Source: Taudactylus pleione
Taxonomy: Eukaryota > Chordata > Amphibia > Anura > Myobatrachidae
DNA length: 64,000 nucleotides
NCBI GenBank assembly: GCA_031769625.1
Contig: JAUIMM010002556.1
Span: 62,001-126,000, forward strand
Direction of reading: 5' to 3'
A program made the translations under genes and the position numbers. The notes under the pieces are model-generated. The model did not search any database, was not told where the DNA came from, and saw nothing but the letters and a program-made list of their open reading frames with translations. Shown one piece after another: positions 33,319-45,099 of the stretch. Positions within the stretch are counted from its first letter, which is position 1, and the number at the start of each line of letters is the position of its first letter.

Positions 33319-35276
33319 CCTTTAACAGACAGACGCACGCTTGTCGCTGCTGCTTTGAGGATTCAAGTGCGGCTACAGCCCACACAATTCACAAAGACAG
33401 AAAAAAAAAAAGAATATTTTTATTGTTTGTGGAGCACACTTTGAGGGTTACACCACCCTCTAACAGACAAACGCACGCTTGTCGCTGCTGCTTTGAGGAT
33501 GCAAGTGCGGCTACAGCCCACACATTTCACAAAGACCGAAAAAAAAGAACAATATTTTAATTGTTTGTGTAGCACACTTTGAGGGTGTCACCACCCTTTA
33601 ACAGACAGACGCACGCTTGTCGCTGCTGCTTTAAGGATGCAGGTGCGGCTACAGCCCACACAATTCACAAAGACAGAAAAAAGAAGAATATTTTTATTGT
33701 TTGTGTAGCACACTTTGAGGGTGTCACCACCCTTTAACAGACAGACGCACGCTTGTCGCTGCTGCTTTGAGGATGCAAGTGCGGCTACATCGCACACAAG
33801 TCACAAACACATTAAAAAAATAGTTTTTTATTTTTTGGAGCACTTTGAGAGTTACACCACCCTTTAACAGACAGACGCACGCTTGTCGCTGCTGCTTTAA
33901 GGATGCAGGTGCGGCTACAGCCCACACATTTCACAAAGACCGAAAAAAAAGAACAATATTTTAATTGTTTGTGTAGAACACTTTGAGGGTGTCACCACCC
34001 TTTAACAGACAGACGCACGCTTGTCGCTGCTGCTTTAAGGATGCAGGTGCGGCTACAGCCCACACAATTCACATAGACAGATAAAAGAAGAAGAATATTT
34101 TTATTGTTTGTGTAGCACACTTTGAGGGTGTCACCACCCTTTAACAGACAGACGCACGCTTGTCGCTGCTGCTTTAAGGATGCAGGTGCGGCTACAGCCC
34201 ACACATTTCACAAAGACCGAAAAAAAAAGAACAATATTTTAATTGTTTGTGTAGCACACTTTGAGGGTGTCACCACCCTTTAACAGACAGACGCACGCTT
34301 GTCGCAGCTGCTTTAAGGATGCAGGTGCGGCTACAGCCCACACAATTCACAAAGACAGAAAAAAGAACAATATTTTAATTGTTTGTGTAGCACACTTTGA
34401 GGGTGTCACCACCCTTTAACAGACAGACGCACGCTTGTCGCTGCTGCTTTAAGGATGCAGGTGCGGCTACAGCCCACACAATTCACAAAGACAGAAAAAA
34501 GAAGAATATTTTTATTGTTTGTGTAGCACACTTTGAGGGTGTCACCACCCTTTAACAGACAGACGCACGCTTGTCGCTGCTGCTTTGAGGATGCAAGTGC
34601 GGCTACATCGCACACAAGTCACAAACACATTAAAAAAATAGTTTTTTATTTTTTGGAGCACTTCGTGAGTTACACCACCCTTTAACAGACAGACGCACGC
34701 TTGTCGCTGCTGCTTTAAGGATGCAGGTGCGGCTACAGCCCACACAATTCACAAAGACAGAAAAAAGAAGAAGAATATTTTTATTGTTTGTGGAGCACAC
34801 TTTGAGGGTGTCACCACCCTTTAACAGACAGACGCACGCTTGTCGCTGCTGCTTTGAGGATGCAAGTGTGGCTACATCGCACACAAGTCACAAACACATT
34901 AAAAAAATAGTTTTTTATTTTTTGGAGCACTTTGAGAGTTACACCACCCTTTAACAGACAGACGCACGCTTGTCGCTGCTGCTTTAAGGATGCAGGTGCG
35001 GCTACAGCCCACACATTTCACAAAGACCGAAAAAAAAAGAAGAATATTTTTATTGTTTGTGTAGCACACTTTGAGGGTGTCACCACCCTTTAACAGACAG
35101 ACGCACGCTTGTCGCTGCTGCTTTAAGGATGCAGGTGCGGCTACAGCCCACACATTTCACAAAGACAGAAAAAAAAAGAACAATATTTTAATTGTTTGTG
35201 TAGCACACTTTGAGGGTGTCACCACCCTTTAACAGACAGACGCACGCTTGTCGCTGCTGCTTTGAGGATGCAGGTG
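33319..35276. repeat. Tandem array A, about 136-bp units, inside hAT
   Basis: About 15 units (130-140 bp each) start at tttaacagacagacgcacg, near 33321, 33460, 33598, 33733, 33863 and so on to 35228. Each contains gcacgcttgtcgctgctgct, gtgcggctacagcccacac and a short A-rich then TTTTATTG segment. Some units have a variant half (catcgcacacaagtcacaaa with a longer AT tract), and the two kinds alternate irregularly. Repeated minus-strand frames of 60-84 codons (CVCLLKGG..., AAATSVRLSVKGW) are array readings. Confidence 0.95.
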
Positions 35277-35603
35277 GAATCTAGACGGGATTTGGAACCG
35301 AGGACACACTACCTCCATCAATTGTCTAAATCCCACTGCACTAATGTCGGATACCGGACGCACGTCTAACACCAACATAGCAGTCAAGGCCTCAGTTATA
35401 CGTTTTGCTTCAGGATGACTGCTGTCGTACTTCATCCTCATCGCTAGGGACTGTTGGAGGGTCAATTGTTTAGTAAAAGTAGTGATGTTCCTACTTCCTC
35501 TCTGGGATGATGAACAACTCCCAGCAGCAGCAACAGCACTAGTAGGAAGTGGTTCTTGATCTTTCCCTATTTTATTTTTATCAGAGAAAGATTGGTCCTC
35601 CAT
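35277..35603 (-). pseudogene. hAT transposase fragment, middle part
   Basis: The frame opens at ATG 35603 (MEDQSFSDKNKIG). It contains LTLQQSLAMRMKYDSSHPEA and then RITEALTAMLVLDVRPVSDI with GFRQLMEVVCPRFQIPSR. This is the segment before the RNase-H-like catalytic core in ZBED-like hAT transposases. At 35277 it runs straight into array sequence, at the unit position GATGCAGGTG. On the other side array sequence resumes at ACGTGCGGCTA (35629). The N-terminal BED zinc finger and the catalytic Asp/Asp/Glu region are absent. Confidence 0.82.
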
Positions 35604-35624
35604 TTATGTTATATTGATATATAT

Positions 35625-37425
35625 ACGTGCGGCTAAAGCGCACACAAACACAGAAAATATTTTTTTATTTTTGCTGGAGAGTAGTGCACTTTGTGGGTTA
35701 CACCACCCTTTAAGAAATGAGCCAGCCGGCTCTTTACTTATGGGACACAGGCGCACGCTTGGCGCTGCTCCTTTGTTGATGCACGTGCAGCCACAGTGCA
35801 CACAAGTCACAAACACAGAAAATATATATTTTTTTGGTTTGGAGTGTACTTTGGGGGTTACAGAACCCTTTAACGGTCAAGCCAGCCGGCCCTTTACTTA
35901 TGACACAGGCGCACGCTTGGCACTACTTTGTTGATGCACGTGCGGCTACTGCGCACACAATTCACAAACACAGAAAATAATTATTTTTTTGGTTTGGACT
36001 GGAGTGTACTTTCGGGGGTTACAGCACCCTTTAACGGTCAAGCCAGCCGGCCCTTTACTTATGACACAGGCGCACACTTGGCACTACTTTGTTGATGCAC
36101 GTGCGGCTACTGCGCACACAATTCACAAACACAGAAAATAATTTTTTTTCGGTTTGGACTGGAGTGTACTTTGGGGGTTACAGCACCCTTTAACGGTCAA
36201 GCCAGCCGGCCCTTTACTTATGACACAGGCGCACGCTTGGCACTACTTTGTTGATGCACGTGCGGCTACTGCGCACACAATTCACAAACACAGAAAATAA
36301 TTTTTTTTTTGGTTTGGACTGGAGTGTACTTTCGGGGGTTACAGCACCCTTTAACGGTCAAGCCAGCCGGCCCTTTACTTATGACACAGACGCACGCTTG
36401 GCACTACTTTGTTGATGCACGTGCGGCTACTGCGCACACAATTCACAAACACAGAAAATAAATTTTTTTTTGGTTTGGACTGGAGTGTACTTTGGGGGTT
36501 ACAGCACCCTTTAACGGTCAAGCCAGCTGGCCCTTTACTTATGACACAGGCGCACGCTTGGCACTACTTTGTTGATGCACATGCGGCTACTGCGCACACA
36601 ATTCACAAACACAGAAAATATTTTTTTTTTTGGTTTGGACTGGAGTGTACTTTGGGGGTTACAGCACCCTTTAACGGTCAAGCCAGCCGGCCCTTTACTT
36701 ATGACACAGACGCACGGTTGGCACTACTTTGTTGATGCACGTGCGGCTACTGCGCACACAATTCACAAACACAGAAAATAATTTTTTTTTTGGTTTGGAC
36801 TGGAGTGTACTTTCGGGGGTTACAGCACCCTTAACGGTCAAGCCAGCCGGCCCTTTACTTATGACACAGGCGCACGCTTGGCACTACTTTGTTGATGCAC
36901 GTGCGGCTACTGCGCACACAATTCACAAACACAGAAAATAATTTTTTTTTTGGTTTGGACTGGAGTGTACTTTCGGGGGTTACAGCACCCTTAACGGTCA
37001 AGCCAGCCGGCCCTTTACTTATGACACAGGCGCACGCTTGGCACTACTTTGTTGATGCACGTGCGGCTACTGCGCACACAATTCACAAACACAGAAAATA
37101 ATTTTTTTTTTGGATTGGACTGGAGTGTACTTTCGGGGGTTACAGCACCCTTAACGGTCAAGCCAGCCGGCCCTTTACTTATGACACAGGCGCACGCTTG
37201 GCACTACTTTGTTGATGCACGTGCGGCTACTGCGCACACAATTCACAAACACAGAAAATAATTTTTTTTTGGTTTGGACTGGAGTGTACTTTCGGGGGTT
37301 ACAGCACCCTTTAACGGTCAAGCCAGCCGGCCCTTTACTTATGACACAGGCGCACGCTTGGCACTACTTTGTTGATGCACGTGCGGCTACTGCGCACACA
37401 ATTCACAAACACAGAAAATATATTA
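35625..37425. repeat. Tandem array B, 160-bp units, inside hAT
   Basis: About 11 units. From 36409 to 37209 the spacing is exactly 160 bp. The unit contains gcacgtgcggctactgcgca, cacaattcacaaacacag, a T-run, ggtttggactggagtgtac, a ccctttaacggtcaagccag segment and ggcgcacgcttggcactact. It shares order and words with array A (ACGCACGCTTG, GTGCGGCTAC, CACAATTCACAAA, ACCCTTTAAC). The 3' half of the unit includes a 25-bp segment that array A lacks. Confidence 0.95.
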
Positions 37426-37768
37426 TTTTTTTAGCACTTGGGGGGAGCACCCCTGATGGACAGAGCACCCCCTGGACAACACTACAGCACCTCTTTAGGA
37501 CTGGGACACTGCACAGGACTTTGGAGTGGACACAGCCCCTATGGAGAACTGACTGCACAACACAGTCCAGCCAGCCCCTATGGACTTTGAAGTAGTGGAC
37601 ACAGCCCCTATTAACAACAGCAGCACAGCACAACACAGCCAGCCCCTATGGACTTTGAAGTAGTGGACAACAGCAGCACTACACTACACTACACTACACA
37701 GCCCTAACTCCCACCCTCCCTCTTCACTGTCCACAGCCGAGTGAGAAAATGGCGCCGACGTGGGTACC

Positions 37769-37778
37769 TTATATAGGA
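37769..37778 (-). promoter_or_regulatory. Candidate TATA box of the hAT element
   Basis: On the minus strand the sequence reads CCTATATAAG, a good TATA match. It is about 165 bp inside the right terminus and upstream of all transposase remnants. A G+C-rich stretch and subterminal repeats precede it. A start site about 30 bp downstream would be near 37740. Confidence 0.5.
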
Positions 37779-38212
37779 TCCAAAACCCGCGAGACTCGGA
37801 AGGCGGGATGATGACGTTTTGCCTCGATTTCAGATCCGAGTCAGGCGGGAAAAGTCGAGCCTGATTCGGATCGGACTCGGATCGGGGGGGCTCGGGGGGG
37901 TTCGGATTTCAGAAATCCGAACCCGCTCACCCCTAATATATATATATATATATATGCATAGCAACGTGTCCAACCAGTGCAAATTCTGTTTTTGTTTCAC
38001 AATGCGACTATTCATGAGCAAATATCACCTGGTGTCTATGGATTAGCAGGACAATAAGATGGCGCCTGCGGAGGGCACAAGAGCTTTAGTCATCTGATAG
38101 TAGGATTTGGTTGAATTTGGGCAGGTGGAGGTATTATTTGCTGATTGCAGTCAACTCAAGAGCCTCTTATTGCGCCCTCATACAAAATAGATAGTTTTGC
38201 ATTGTGAACAAA

Positions 38213-38811
38213 GGCCCTCATTCAGAGCCGGACGCTATTTGCGGTCGTTCGTTTAAAAACAAGGGGTGGCTATTTAAATGATCCGTACGCACATTGCAGT
38301 GTGTTCACACCTCTAAGTCTGAACGAACGAGCAAAACATACGCTCGTTTATTTGTTAAAAACGCCCCCTGGCCGCACGCATCCTACGTCATGTCCGCTAT
38401 TTATTAGATTAATCGAGTACATCGACCAGCGTATGAACTGCTCGCTATTCTTGTGGTTGGTGTTTGCTACCACAAATTTGCGTGCAGTTCTGGCTATAAA
38501 ATAACCCAGTGACGTGGTCAATGACGCTGCTGTTTTAAATATACACACCCATAAAACGCCCGTTTTGACCTTTAAGCACGCCTGCGTTCGGATCTCCACT
38601 CCCCATTTTCAAGCACCTTCCCCTGTTACCACCCACATACGCCTCATTCTGTCACTCAAAATAGCAGGCACTCGCTATATAGCGTACAAAGGATTTTCGG
38701 CCGCACTGACTGGTTCGCGCATGCGTACTAAAAAGCATACGCATGCGCAGATGTGCAAACATCGCTCGGAACGAGCGTACTGCCGCTAACGAGCGGCTCT
38801 GAATGAGGGCC
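38213..38811 (+). mobile_element. 600-bp Harbinger-like MITE, copy A
   Basis: Starts GGCCCTCATTCAGAGCCGG and ends GGCTCTGAATGAGGGCC, flanked by AAA at 38210-38212 and 38812-38814. It is nearly identical over its full length to copies B (56438) and C (60072). The interior has the hairpin gcatgcgtac/gtatgcgcatgc-like sequence at about 38718-38750. No transposase. Confidence 0.92.
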
Positions 38812-38814
38812 AAA

Positions 38815-39936
38815 GGGCCTTATTGTGAGTCGGGCGCAATATGCTTTTCAACTGTGCATGTGTCTTAATCCCTCAAAAGTTGCACAAGAAGTCACAGACG
38901 TGACTACGGCAAATCACTCAGAAACAGGCCCGAAAATGTTAAAATAATTTTCCAGGGGTGCAGTGGCAAACACAGGATTTCCAGAGGGGGGTCTCCAAAT
39001 ACTTAATTATAGAGCGAGTGTGGCCTGTCACTGAAGAGGGCAGAATTAGTACTTAACAGCTTTAATAAGCGTCATACAAAGTATATTGTGTGTATTAATT
39101 CCAGCATATACAGGACCAGCGATCACAGTAAGCCATTAGATTAGACAGTATGGCCATCCTGCCTGAGCTGAATGTATTTATTTTAGATGTGGGCACCATT
39201 CCAGACTATTGGAGCAAGTCAGGAGCCTGGAGGAGCAGAAGAACCTAGCACTGCCCTGGACATACATGTACATATTGGGCTCTATAGCAGTGCATGTTGT
39301 CCAGATCTTCTAGATGGTGCACAGGTTATTTATTACTGACTGATGCATGTTAAAAGATCCATAGGTGGTACTAATTATTTCATTTGTGATACTGAGAAGA
39401 ACATGCAGCACTTGTAACAATCTATTATATTGCTATTTCTATTGTGGTCATGGTGTGGGCTGGGGAGTGGGGTTTCCAGGCAGATGGAAACCCCCCCCCC
39501 TGCGTTTGCCTATGCGGTGGAGAGTTTGTACTGTATTTTGGGAGTTGTCCTTGATTTGACACTCTGTATTTGCACTCTAATACCAAGAGTGTATTTCTGA
39601 CTATCATACTAGAAGCTGGATACTTTTATTGCATAATAGAATCAGACAACCTAGGTTTTCATTGCTGCTATATTTAAATGCATCATTATATTCTTCTGCA
39701 TTTGTACTTTATTCTCTGTAATAGAAGGATTCCACCTTATGAGAATAATTGGATATATTGTTTTACATGTTAAAATAGTTTTTATCATAAAAACATTTTA
39801 TCTATCAAGTTCATTAATTCCTCTCTGTTTCGTTAATGGTTAACTACCTCTTTGAGATTAAATCAGTCAGATAACATCTATTGATTCACATAAGAATATA
39901 TGTCAATCGATGCTGATAATTGATGCATCAACACAA
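38815..39936. other. Intergenic with a MITE fragment
   Basis: The stretch 38815-38929 begins GGGCCTTATTGTGAG and ends AACAGGCCC, so it may be a small decayed Harbinger-like element. At 39308-39415 the words ttaaaagatccataggtgg and ctaattatttcatttgtgat match the inside of the hAT MITE at 30712, but no ends remain. The rest is unrecognised. Confidence 0.5.
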
Positions 39937-40253
39937 CAGTGGTTCCCAAACGTTTTTGAATCACGGCGCCCTAGAATATCAGCAATATTTTCACGGCACC
40001 CCTAAGCCAAAAGTTTGTAATTGAGAAATTCAGAACAAAATGTAGTACAGTGAAGTAAATTGTGCTTACTTGTCATCCATAGGCTCAGTTATGTGGTGGT
40101 GGTGGACAGGTTTGCACTTCTGTTTGTCCACATATTTACATTACATTGACCATACATAATTAGATTTGGTGCTGAACCACCAACTGGAGGCACCCCTTCA
40201 GGTGTCCCGAGGCACCTGAAGGGGTGCCACGGTGCACAGTTTGGGAACCACTG
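39937..40253 (+). mobile_element. hAT-type MITE (CAGTGGTTCCCAAAC)
   Basis: Ends CAGTGGTTCCCAAACG and GTTTGGGAACCACTG are inverted repeats. The interior has a second inverted pair (acggcgcccta / aggggtgccacgg-like). The expected 8-bp flanks do not match. From 40254 to 41009 I see nothing. Confidence 0.78.
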
Positions 40254-41009
40254 CAATAGTGAATATCCCATTGAGATGAGTTACTCAATCGGAACATTAT
40301 AACTCACGATAAATTATGAAATGCTTAATGGAAACATTACTGTGAACAGAAACATCTATGCAAGAGATACATTGTTTCCAGCATACAGCAGGCATGTGAG
40401 AAAGTCTAATAGTAATTGTATGATCTTCTCACCTATCTCAACCAGATAAGAGTGAATTGAGCAGGACCTAATTCTGAGTATTCATTATAGCCCATTAGAA
40501 AGAAACAATATGTATAGCACTTAAATCTGCAATATTTTGTCAGCACAGTCGGGGTACAAGCTCCGAGCGGCTTGGATTATTTTATTCAGTCATTTTCCTT
40601 CTTTATTACACACTGTGCTACACTTGTGAGGATATTCGGGGAACTAAACACCATCTCAGGATGGCGAACAGTTTCACCTTCAAATTTCGAAAATAAAACA
40701 TTTTCGGGACTTGATGAATCACACAATTTCTGCATCTCCATACTTAAGTATGGGAAGTGTGGAAATTATCGTGGCAGGTCTGTAATAGGCAGATATGAGT
40801 GATATATCCTGTGTTTCATCGTTGATGAATAAATGCGATAAAGGGATGAAAAACTGTAAACAAGGCACGATGAGTGTTGATGAATATGGCCCTTGAAGAG
40901 AATGGATTGTGGAATTTTTATCATTACACAATGACACTGTAAGGGATAAATGTGGAAATATAGTTTTCTAACATGAATTGTGATTTTTATAAACCTAGAT
41001 GTGTGTTAA

Positions 41010-41722
41010 CAGGGGCGCCAAAGGGGGGGGTACTAATTACCTGGGTCAGGGCTTGCTGGAGGGGCCCGACGCTTTCCCCCAGAATTGGTATGATTTACCC
41101 ATGCCCGGCGGTTGGAATCTCAATAGCGGCATCCCGGCAGAGGAAGAAATTCCGATCGTCAAAGGTAAGTATATATACTACCCTATTCCTATCCCCTAAC
41201 CCCCCCTTAGGGGTGCCTAACCCTAACCTTCCCCCCCAGTGCCTAACCCTAATCCCCCCTCTAAGTGCCTAAACCTAACCCCCCCTTCCCCGCCGCCTAA
41301 ACCTAAGTCCCCTGGGGGTGCCTAACGCTAACCTCCCTTCGCCTAACCCTAAGTCCCCCCCAGGAACCTTAAACCTAACCCTCCCCCCCCGCAGCTATTC
41401 ATGCTTGGCGCCCGGCGTCCCTTTGATCGGGATGCCAGGCGTCGGGCTCCCGGCGTATGTCTAATGACAGGCGTCAGGATATCGCCGACGCCTGTCTTTA
41501 GACCCTTGCCGGGATATGACAGTCGGGAAGCCGGCTGTCGGGATTAGGTCCGCCGGCTTACCGACTGCATACCCTTTCCCCCTCCCTCTTACCTTACAGC
41601 AGCCCAGCACACGCTGCTGTGTGCTGGGCTGCAGTAGGAGACTGCTCGTGGCTGCTGCCATGCCTCCCGCGATTAGGCCATGCCTCTTTCCCCCGGATCT
41701 GGCACGACTCTCAGCACCCCTG
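41010..41722 (+). mobile_element. hAT-type MITE (CAGGGGCGCC family), copy 2, with nested repeat
   Basis: Ends CAGGGGCGCCAAAGG and CTCTCAGCACCCCTG. Flanks TGTGTTAA (41002-41009) and CCTGTTAA (41723-41730) agree at 6 of 8 bases. About 480 bp of a different repeat (41096-41575) lies inside. Confidence 0.75.
41096..41575 (-). repeat. GGTTAGGCAC-rich repeat, copy 2 (inverted)
   Basis: Here the core reads gcctaaccctaa on the + strand, so this copy is inverted relative to the others. Its arm cagtcgggaagccggctgtcggg (41520-41542) matches the left arm of the copy at 49088. Confidence 0.7.
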
Positions 41723-41734
41723 CCTGTTAATACC

Positions 41735-41835
41735 TATTCTTTTTTACTACTACTATGTTTGGTAATAATGGAAAAGTGCTGCAGAGTTTACTGACGCTAT
41801 GTAAATAAATGCTGATAATAATAAATGCATACAAA
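41735..41835 (+). mobile_element. LINE2/SINE-type 3' tail
   Basis: The stretch gtgctgcagagtttactgac then gctatgtaaataaatgctga ends in an (ATA)n-like tail. It resembles the conserved 3' end shared by L2 LINEs and their SINEs (gcgctatataaataaa). Only the tail remains. Confidence 0.55.
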
Positions 41836-42027
41836 CTATAAAACAAAACAGCATTTCTAAACAAAGTGGCTGATTCAGAAGTGGACGCTGAAGGCACGGC
41901 CGCTGCGTCTTTGCACATTATAATTATGTAATTATGCAAAATCCGCAAGAGGAGTCTTAAATATAAAGACGCCCACTGCCAGCTTCTGTGATCCGATGGC
42001 TGCTAGGGATATGTGTAAATGTTAGAC

Positions 42028-42200
42028 GGGGAGGCAGTGCCTCACCTGCCATACACTTTTTACTCCAGAGTTTTGACTATAAAAATTATTAGAATAATAC
42101 AAACAAGATATTTATAATAATTTCTTAACATTTTTCTTATAATTTTTATAGTCAAAACTCTACAGTAAAAAGTTTATGGCGGATGAGGCACTGCCTCCCC
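42028..42200 (+). repeat. Inverted-repeat element (GGGGAGGCAGTGCCTCACC)
   Basis: Arms GGGGAGGCAGTGCCTCACCT (left) and GGATGAGGCACTGCCTCCCC (right) enclose a second inverted pair, gagttttgactataaaaatt and aatttttatagtcaaaactc. A third arm-like fragment (ggctctgcctcacctgcc) follows at 42246-42264. From 42265 to 43024 nothing else is recognised. Confidence 0.7.
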
Positions 42201-43024
42201 TTGCCTTCTTTTTTTTTTTTTTTTGGAGTAGACCTATGACAGGAAAGGCTCTGCCTCACCTGCCTAACCTGACTACACACCACTGGCAGACACCCCCCTC
42301 CCCACCCTCCCCCGTTTTCTGGAAAGCTGTCTGTCGTCACCCCCTAAATGCCAGCGGCATGTCAATCATGCTGTGGCTTTGGGGCACTGCAAGCGACATT
42401 GCAGGACCATATCTGCACATGCGCAGTGCGGCTCCTGCGCCAGCGCAGGTCTGCAAACATCGGCAGACTACGTGAAAATCGATTTAGCGCCCAGCTCCAT
42501 AATGATATGTTACAGCAGCAATACTACGTAGGAGGTTTTTGAGTCATTTTACTTAACTATCTTCTTGCAAATCATGATGTCCCTTACAGCACCTCTCTCG
42601 AGGGCAACCAAATATGGCCAACACTGGGTGACAGCTCTCCATATGTCAAGTGAAGAGTGGGAAGAGGGTGGGGGACTGAAGACAGAGTGAAAACAGAGCT
42701 CAAAGAGGATTTCCAAAGACTCCTCTTCTCACTACATAATATGACTGTGGTTGCCATGGTATACATATAACAGTGTGGAAAAACTAAGGAATTGTAAGTC
42801 ATTAATACTAGTCTGTAGAAACAAACCAATGACAAATGGTAAATATCAATATTCTTCTCATAGCCTGACACAGTGATTTATTTGGAAAAACACACTAAAT
42901 TTTATTATTGGATTTCCGCTTTACTGAAATTCAGTAACCTTCTCATAATGGCCATCATACAGAAGGTATAGATAACAGGCGCTCCTACATTCATTTCTAA
43001 AGTATATGTAGTCTTCATATAAAA

Positions 43025-43476
43025 GGCCCGATTTGGAAATGTACGCAAACCCGATAATTTACCTCTATCCAGGAGCCATTCTGCGCATGTACTGAACGTG
43101 TCCTGTAAGATCGCTCGCAGTGTCCTCAAAGCCGCATCATAATTGTCATGCTGCCGCAGTTAGGGGCGGTGACATTTTGTAGGCGTGCTGGGGCCAGGGT
43201 CCTCGGCTTCCAACGCAGATTTCCTGGCCTCGGCTGAGCAGTTCCATTGCCCATTCTGAGTATGATGAAGCTTACTCTGATGGGCGATGACTGCGGCCAT
43301 GGCAACCGATGGTGATCTGATGCTGTGTCTTTGGATGCAGCACTGGGATCTGCGATGCTGGCAGGAGGCGTATTTTGTCATCAGGCGCCTCCTGCTGCAT
43401 TAGCCTATGTAAGCTTCACTGCTGGGTCCAAAGACGCAGCAGAGATGATAACAGCGTCCATCTCTGAATCAGGCCC
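43025..43476 (+). mobile_element. Decayed Harbinger-like MITE
   Basis: The right end CTCTGAATCAGGCCC is intact (43462-43476). The left end GGCCCGATTTGGAAATG is diverged, and a 3-bp match is seen only if three extra A residues are allowed (ATA at 43019-43021 and 43477-43479). From 43480 to 43916 nothing is recognised. Confidence 0.5.
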
Positions 43477-43916
43477 ATAGGCACAGGCTGCACCATAAGT
43501 AGCACTTTAGTGGGTTTACTTTTTTTTATACTTCCATGCTGGGTATTGTAGTGTTCCAAGGTCCACCTGCATGTGACTTGCTTAGATACTCAGCCGCTGG
43601 GGCACCGTGTCCCTGCAAGATGTTTTAAAAGGTTTGTAAATAGGAATTTCTGATATATGTTTTTATATTTGCAGCCAGACTTCTATACATGCTGCATTTA
43701 TAGCAACCTCAGTCAGCAGCTCTTTTTGTAATGTTGTCTAGTATGGACTGAAATGGCAATATTCAGCTGTGTGCTAAGTTGTACACATCTATCACACAGC
43801 ATTGCCCCTATCACTTGCTTTCAGAGCCGCCATTATCAGTCCTCCCTTGCACCAAACCAACCCTATCAAGAGATGCATCTGAAAACAGGCGCATTTACAT
43901 GTACACCAGAGGTTCC

Positions 43917-44500
43917 CAAACGCGGTCCTCAAGGCACCTTAACAGCCCAGGGGCGGGATGCATCAATGGGGGAAATGCGACCAAACTCCGAACATGTGGG
44001 TTTGACTGCATTTCTCATATGCACCAAGGCCCGGACTGTGATGCACTCAGGGGCTTGCTTGTGGTGGGTAATGCCATCTCCCTGATGGTGTTACCCTGTA
44101 GAAGCCTATGGGCTGCTATCGGGAGAGTGCTGTGAGAGGGATCGGATCCCACACAGCACCCCGGAGGCAGGTGCTTCCTTCCGCGCATGTGCAGAAGGGC
44201 ACCACAGGGGCTTCTGGGTCATAGACCCGGAGGTTTCTCCATCGCAAATGGATGCTCTTACCGAGAGAGCAGTCCTTTGCAGTGTTCTTCATGCCTACCG
44301 GCTTTGCTAACTCCAGCATGCATGCAAAGGGTGGCGGGATACATTGCACCCCATCCCAGGTTTTAAGGATTTCCATGCTTGACGACAGGCCACTTAATTA
44401 GTACCTCAGTCAATTTGATTTAACCACCTGTGCTCAACCATGGATATCTCTACAACCTGAACTGTTGGGGAGCCTTGAAGATCGCATTTGGAAACCTCTG
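43917..44500 (+). mobile_element. hAT-type MITE carrying a nested GGGCGGGATGCATCA element
   Basis: Outer ends CAGAGGTTCCCAAACGC and TTTGGAAACCTCTG belong to the same family as 31885. Flanks ATGTACAC (43909-43916) and GTGTACGC (44501-44508) agree at 6 of 8. A block at about 43951-44357, starting GGGCGGGATGCATCAATGG, interrupts it after cagcccag. That block is a copy of the repeat at 29764. Confidence 0.78.
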
Positions 44501-45099
44501 GTGTACGCAAAATTCTTCAACATCCTATATTTTTTTTTTTTTTTTTTTTACATGATATACAAACCTGGAGGCATGATTCAGATTTGCAGACATCAAAGCA
44601 GAAGAGTAGAAGATTTTTTTTTTGAAAGGTTACACTCATAGGGCCCAGGAATCTGTAATTTTATTATAAAAAATATTTTTGGTAATTACCGGCAATATCA
44701 CAGATATCTCCTGAATTATGCTATTGTTACATAGCCCTATACATACTTAAAATCATGTGCCCCTTATGCTCCTGACCCCCTCCCCCTTCATCTGGTTTCG
44801 GCAGACAGATGTAGTTGTGTCAATTGCTGGAATCTATAACACAGGTATATTTTAAAGCGATAATAAACCGAAAAATATGAATAATCCATACATTTTCCCT
44901 CTGAATTCGCATGGACTGGATGTCACAGTTTAGTAATGTTACAGATATACAGAATTCTATCACATGAAATAATTTGGTCACTGATTGTTGTTGTTCCATG
45001 AAAACCAATAGGGTTTACGTTTTATTGTTAGAGCAAGCAAGAATATTGCTCAGCATTGTGCTGGAGACACGGTGTGCATGTGCTTCAGCCGTAGTCTCA
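44501..45099. other. Intergenic, no recognised feature
   Basis: A poly-T tract at 44531-44549 and A+T-rich unique sequence. No coding signal, RNA gene or element ends seen. Confidence 0.6.

Larger units (their letters stand above)
32293..37935 (-). mobile_element. 5.64-kb hAT element with two internal tandem arrays
   Basis: Ends TAGGGGTGTGCACCGG and CCGCTCACCCCTA sit between ATATATAT flanks (32285-32292 and 37936-37943), that is, within a TA microsatellite. Subterminal repeats (ttttggatctggatc on the left, tcggatcggactcggatcg on the right) are typical of hAT transposase binding regions. The coding strand is minus. From the minus-strand 5' end the order is TATA box (about 37772), array of 160-bp units, transposase fragment (35603-35277), array of about 136-bp units, C-terminal transposase fragment (33318-33089), then the 3' end. 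The catalytic middle of the transposase is missing. Confidence 0.88.

Noticed and set aside
33588..35153. Recurring 60-84-codon minus-strand frames (CVCLLKGG..., AAATSVRLSVKGW)
   Set aside because: The same frame recurs once per unit of array A. It reflects duplicated DNA and is unrelated to transposase coding.
33319..37425. Possible CRISPR-like repeat-spacer array
   Set aside because: The units are directly adjacent, 130-160 bp long, with no unique spacers, inside a eukaryotic transposon.
36409..37595. Six 70-codon + strand frames spaced exactly 160 bp apart
   Set aside because: Copies of one frame in array B units. No conserved domain, and they lie antisense to the transposase remnants.
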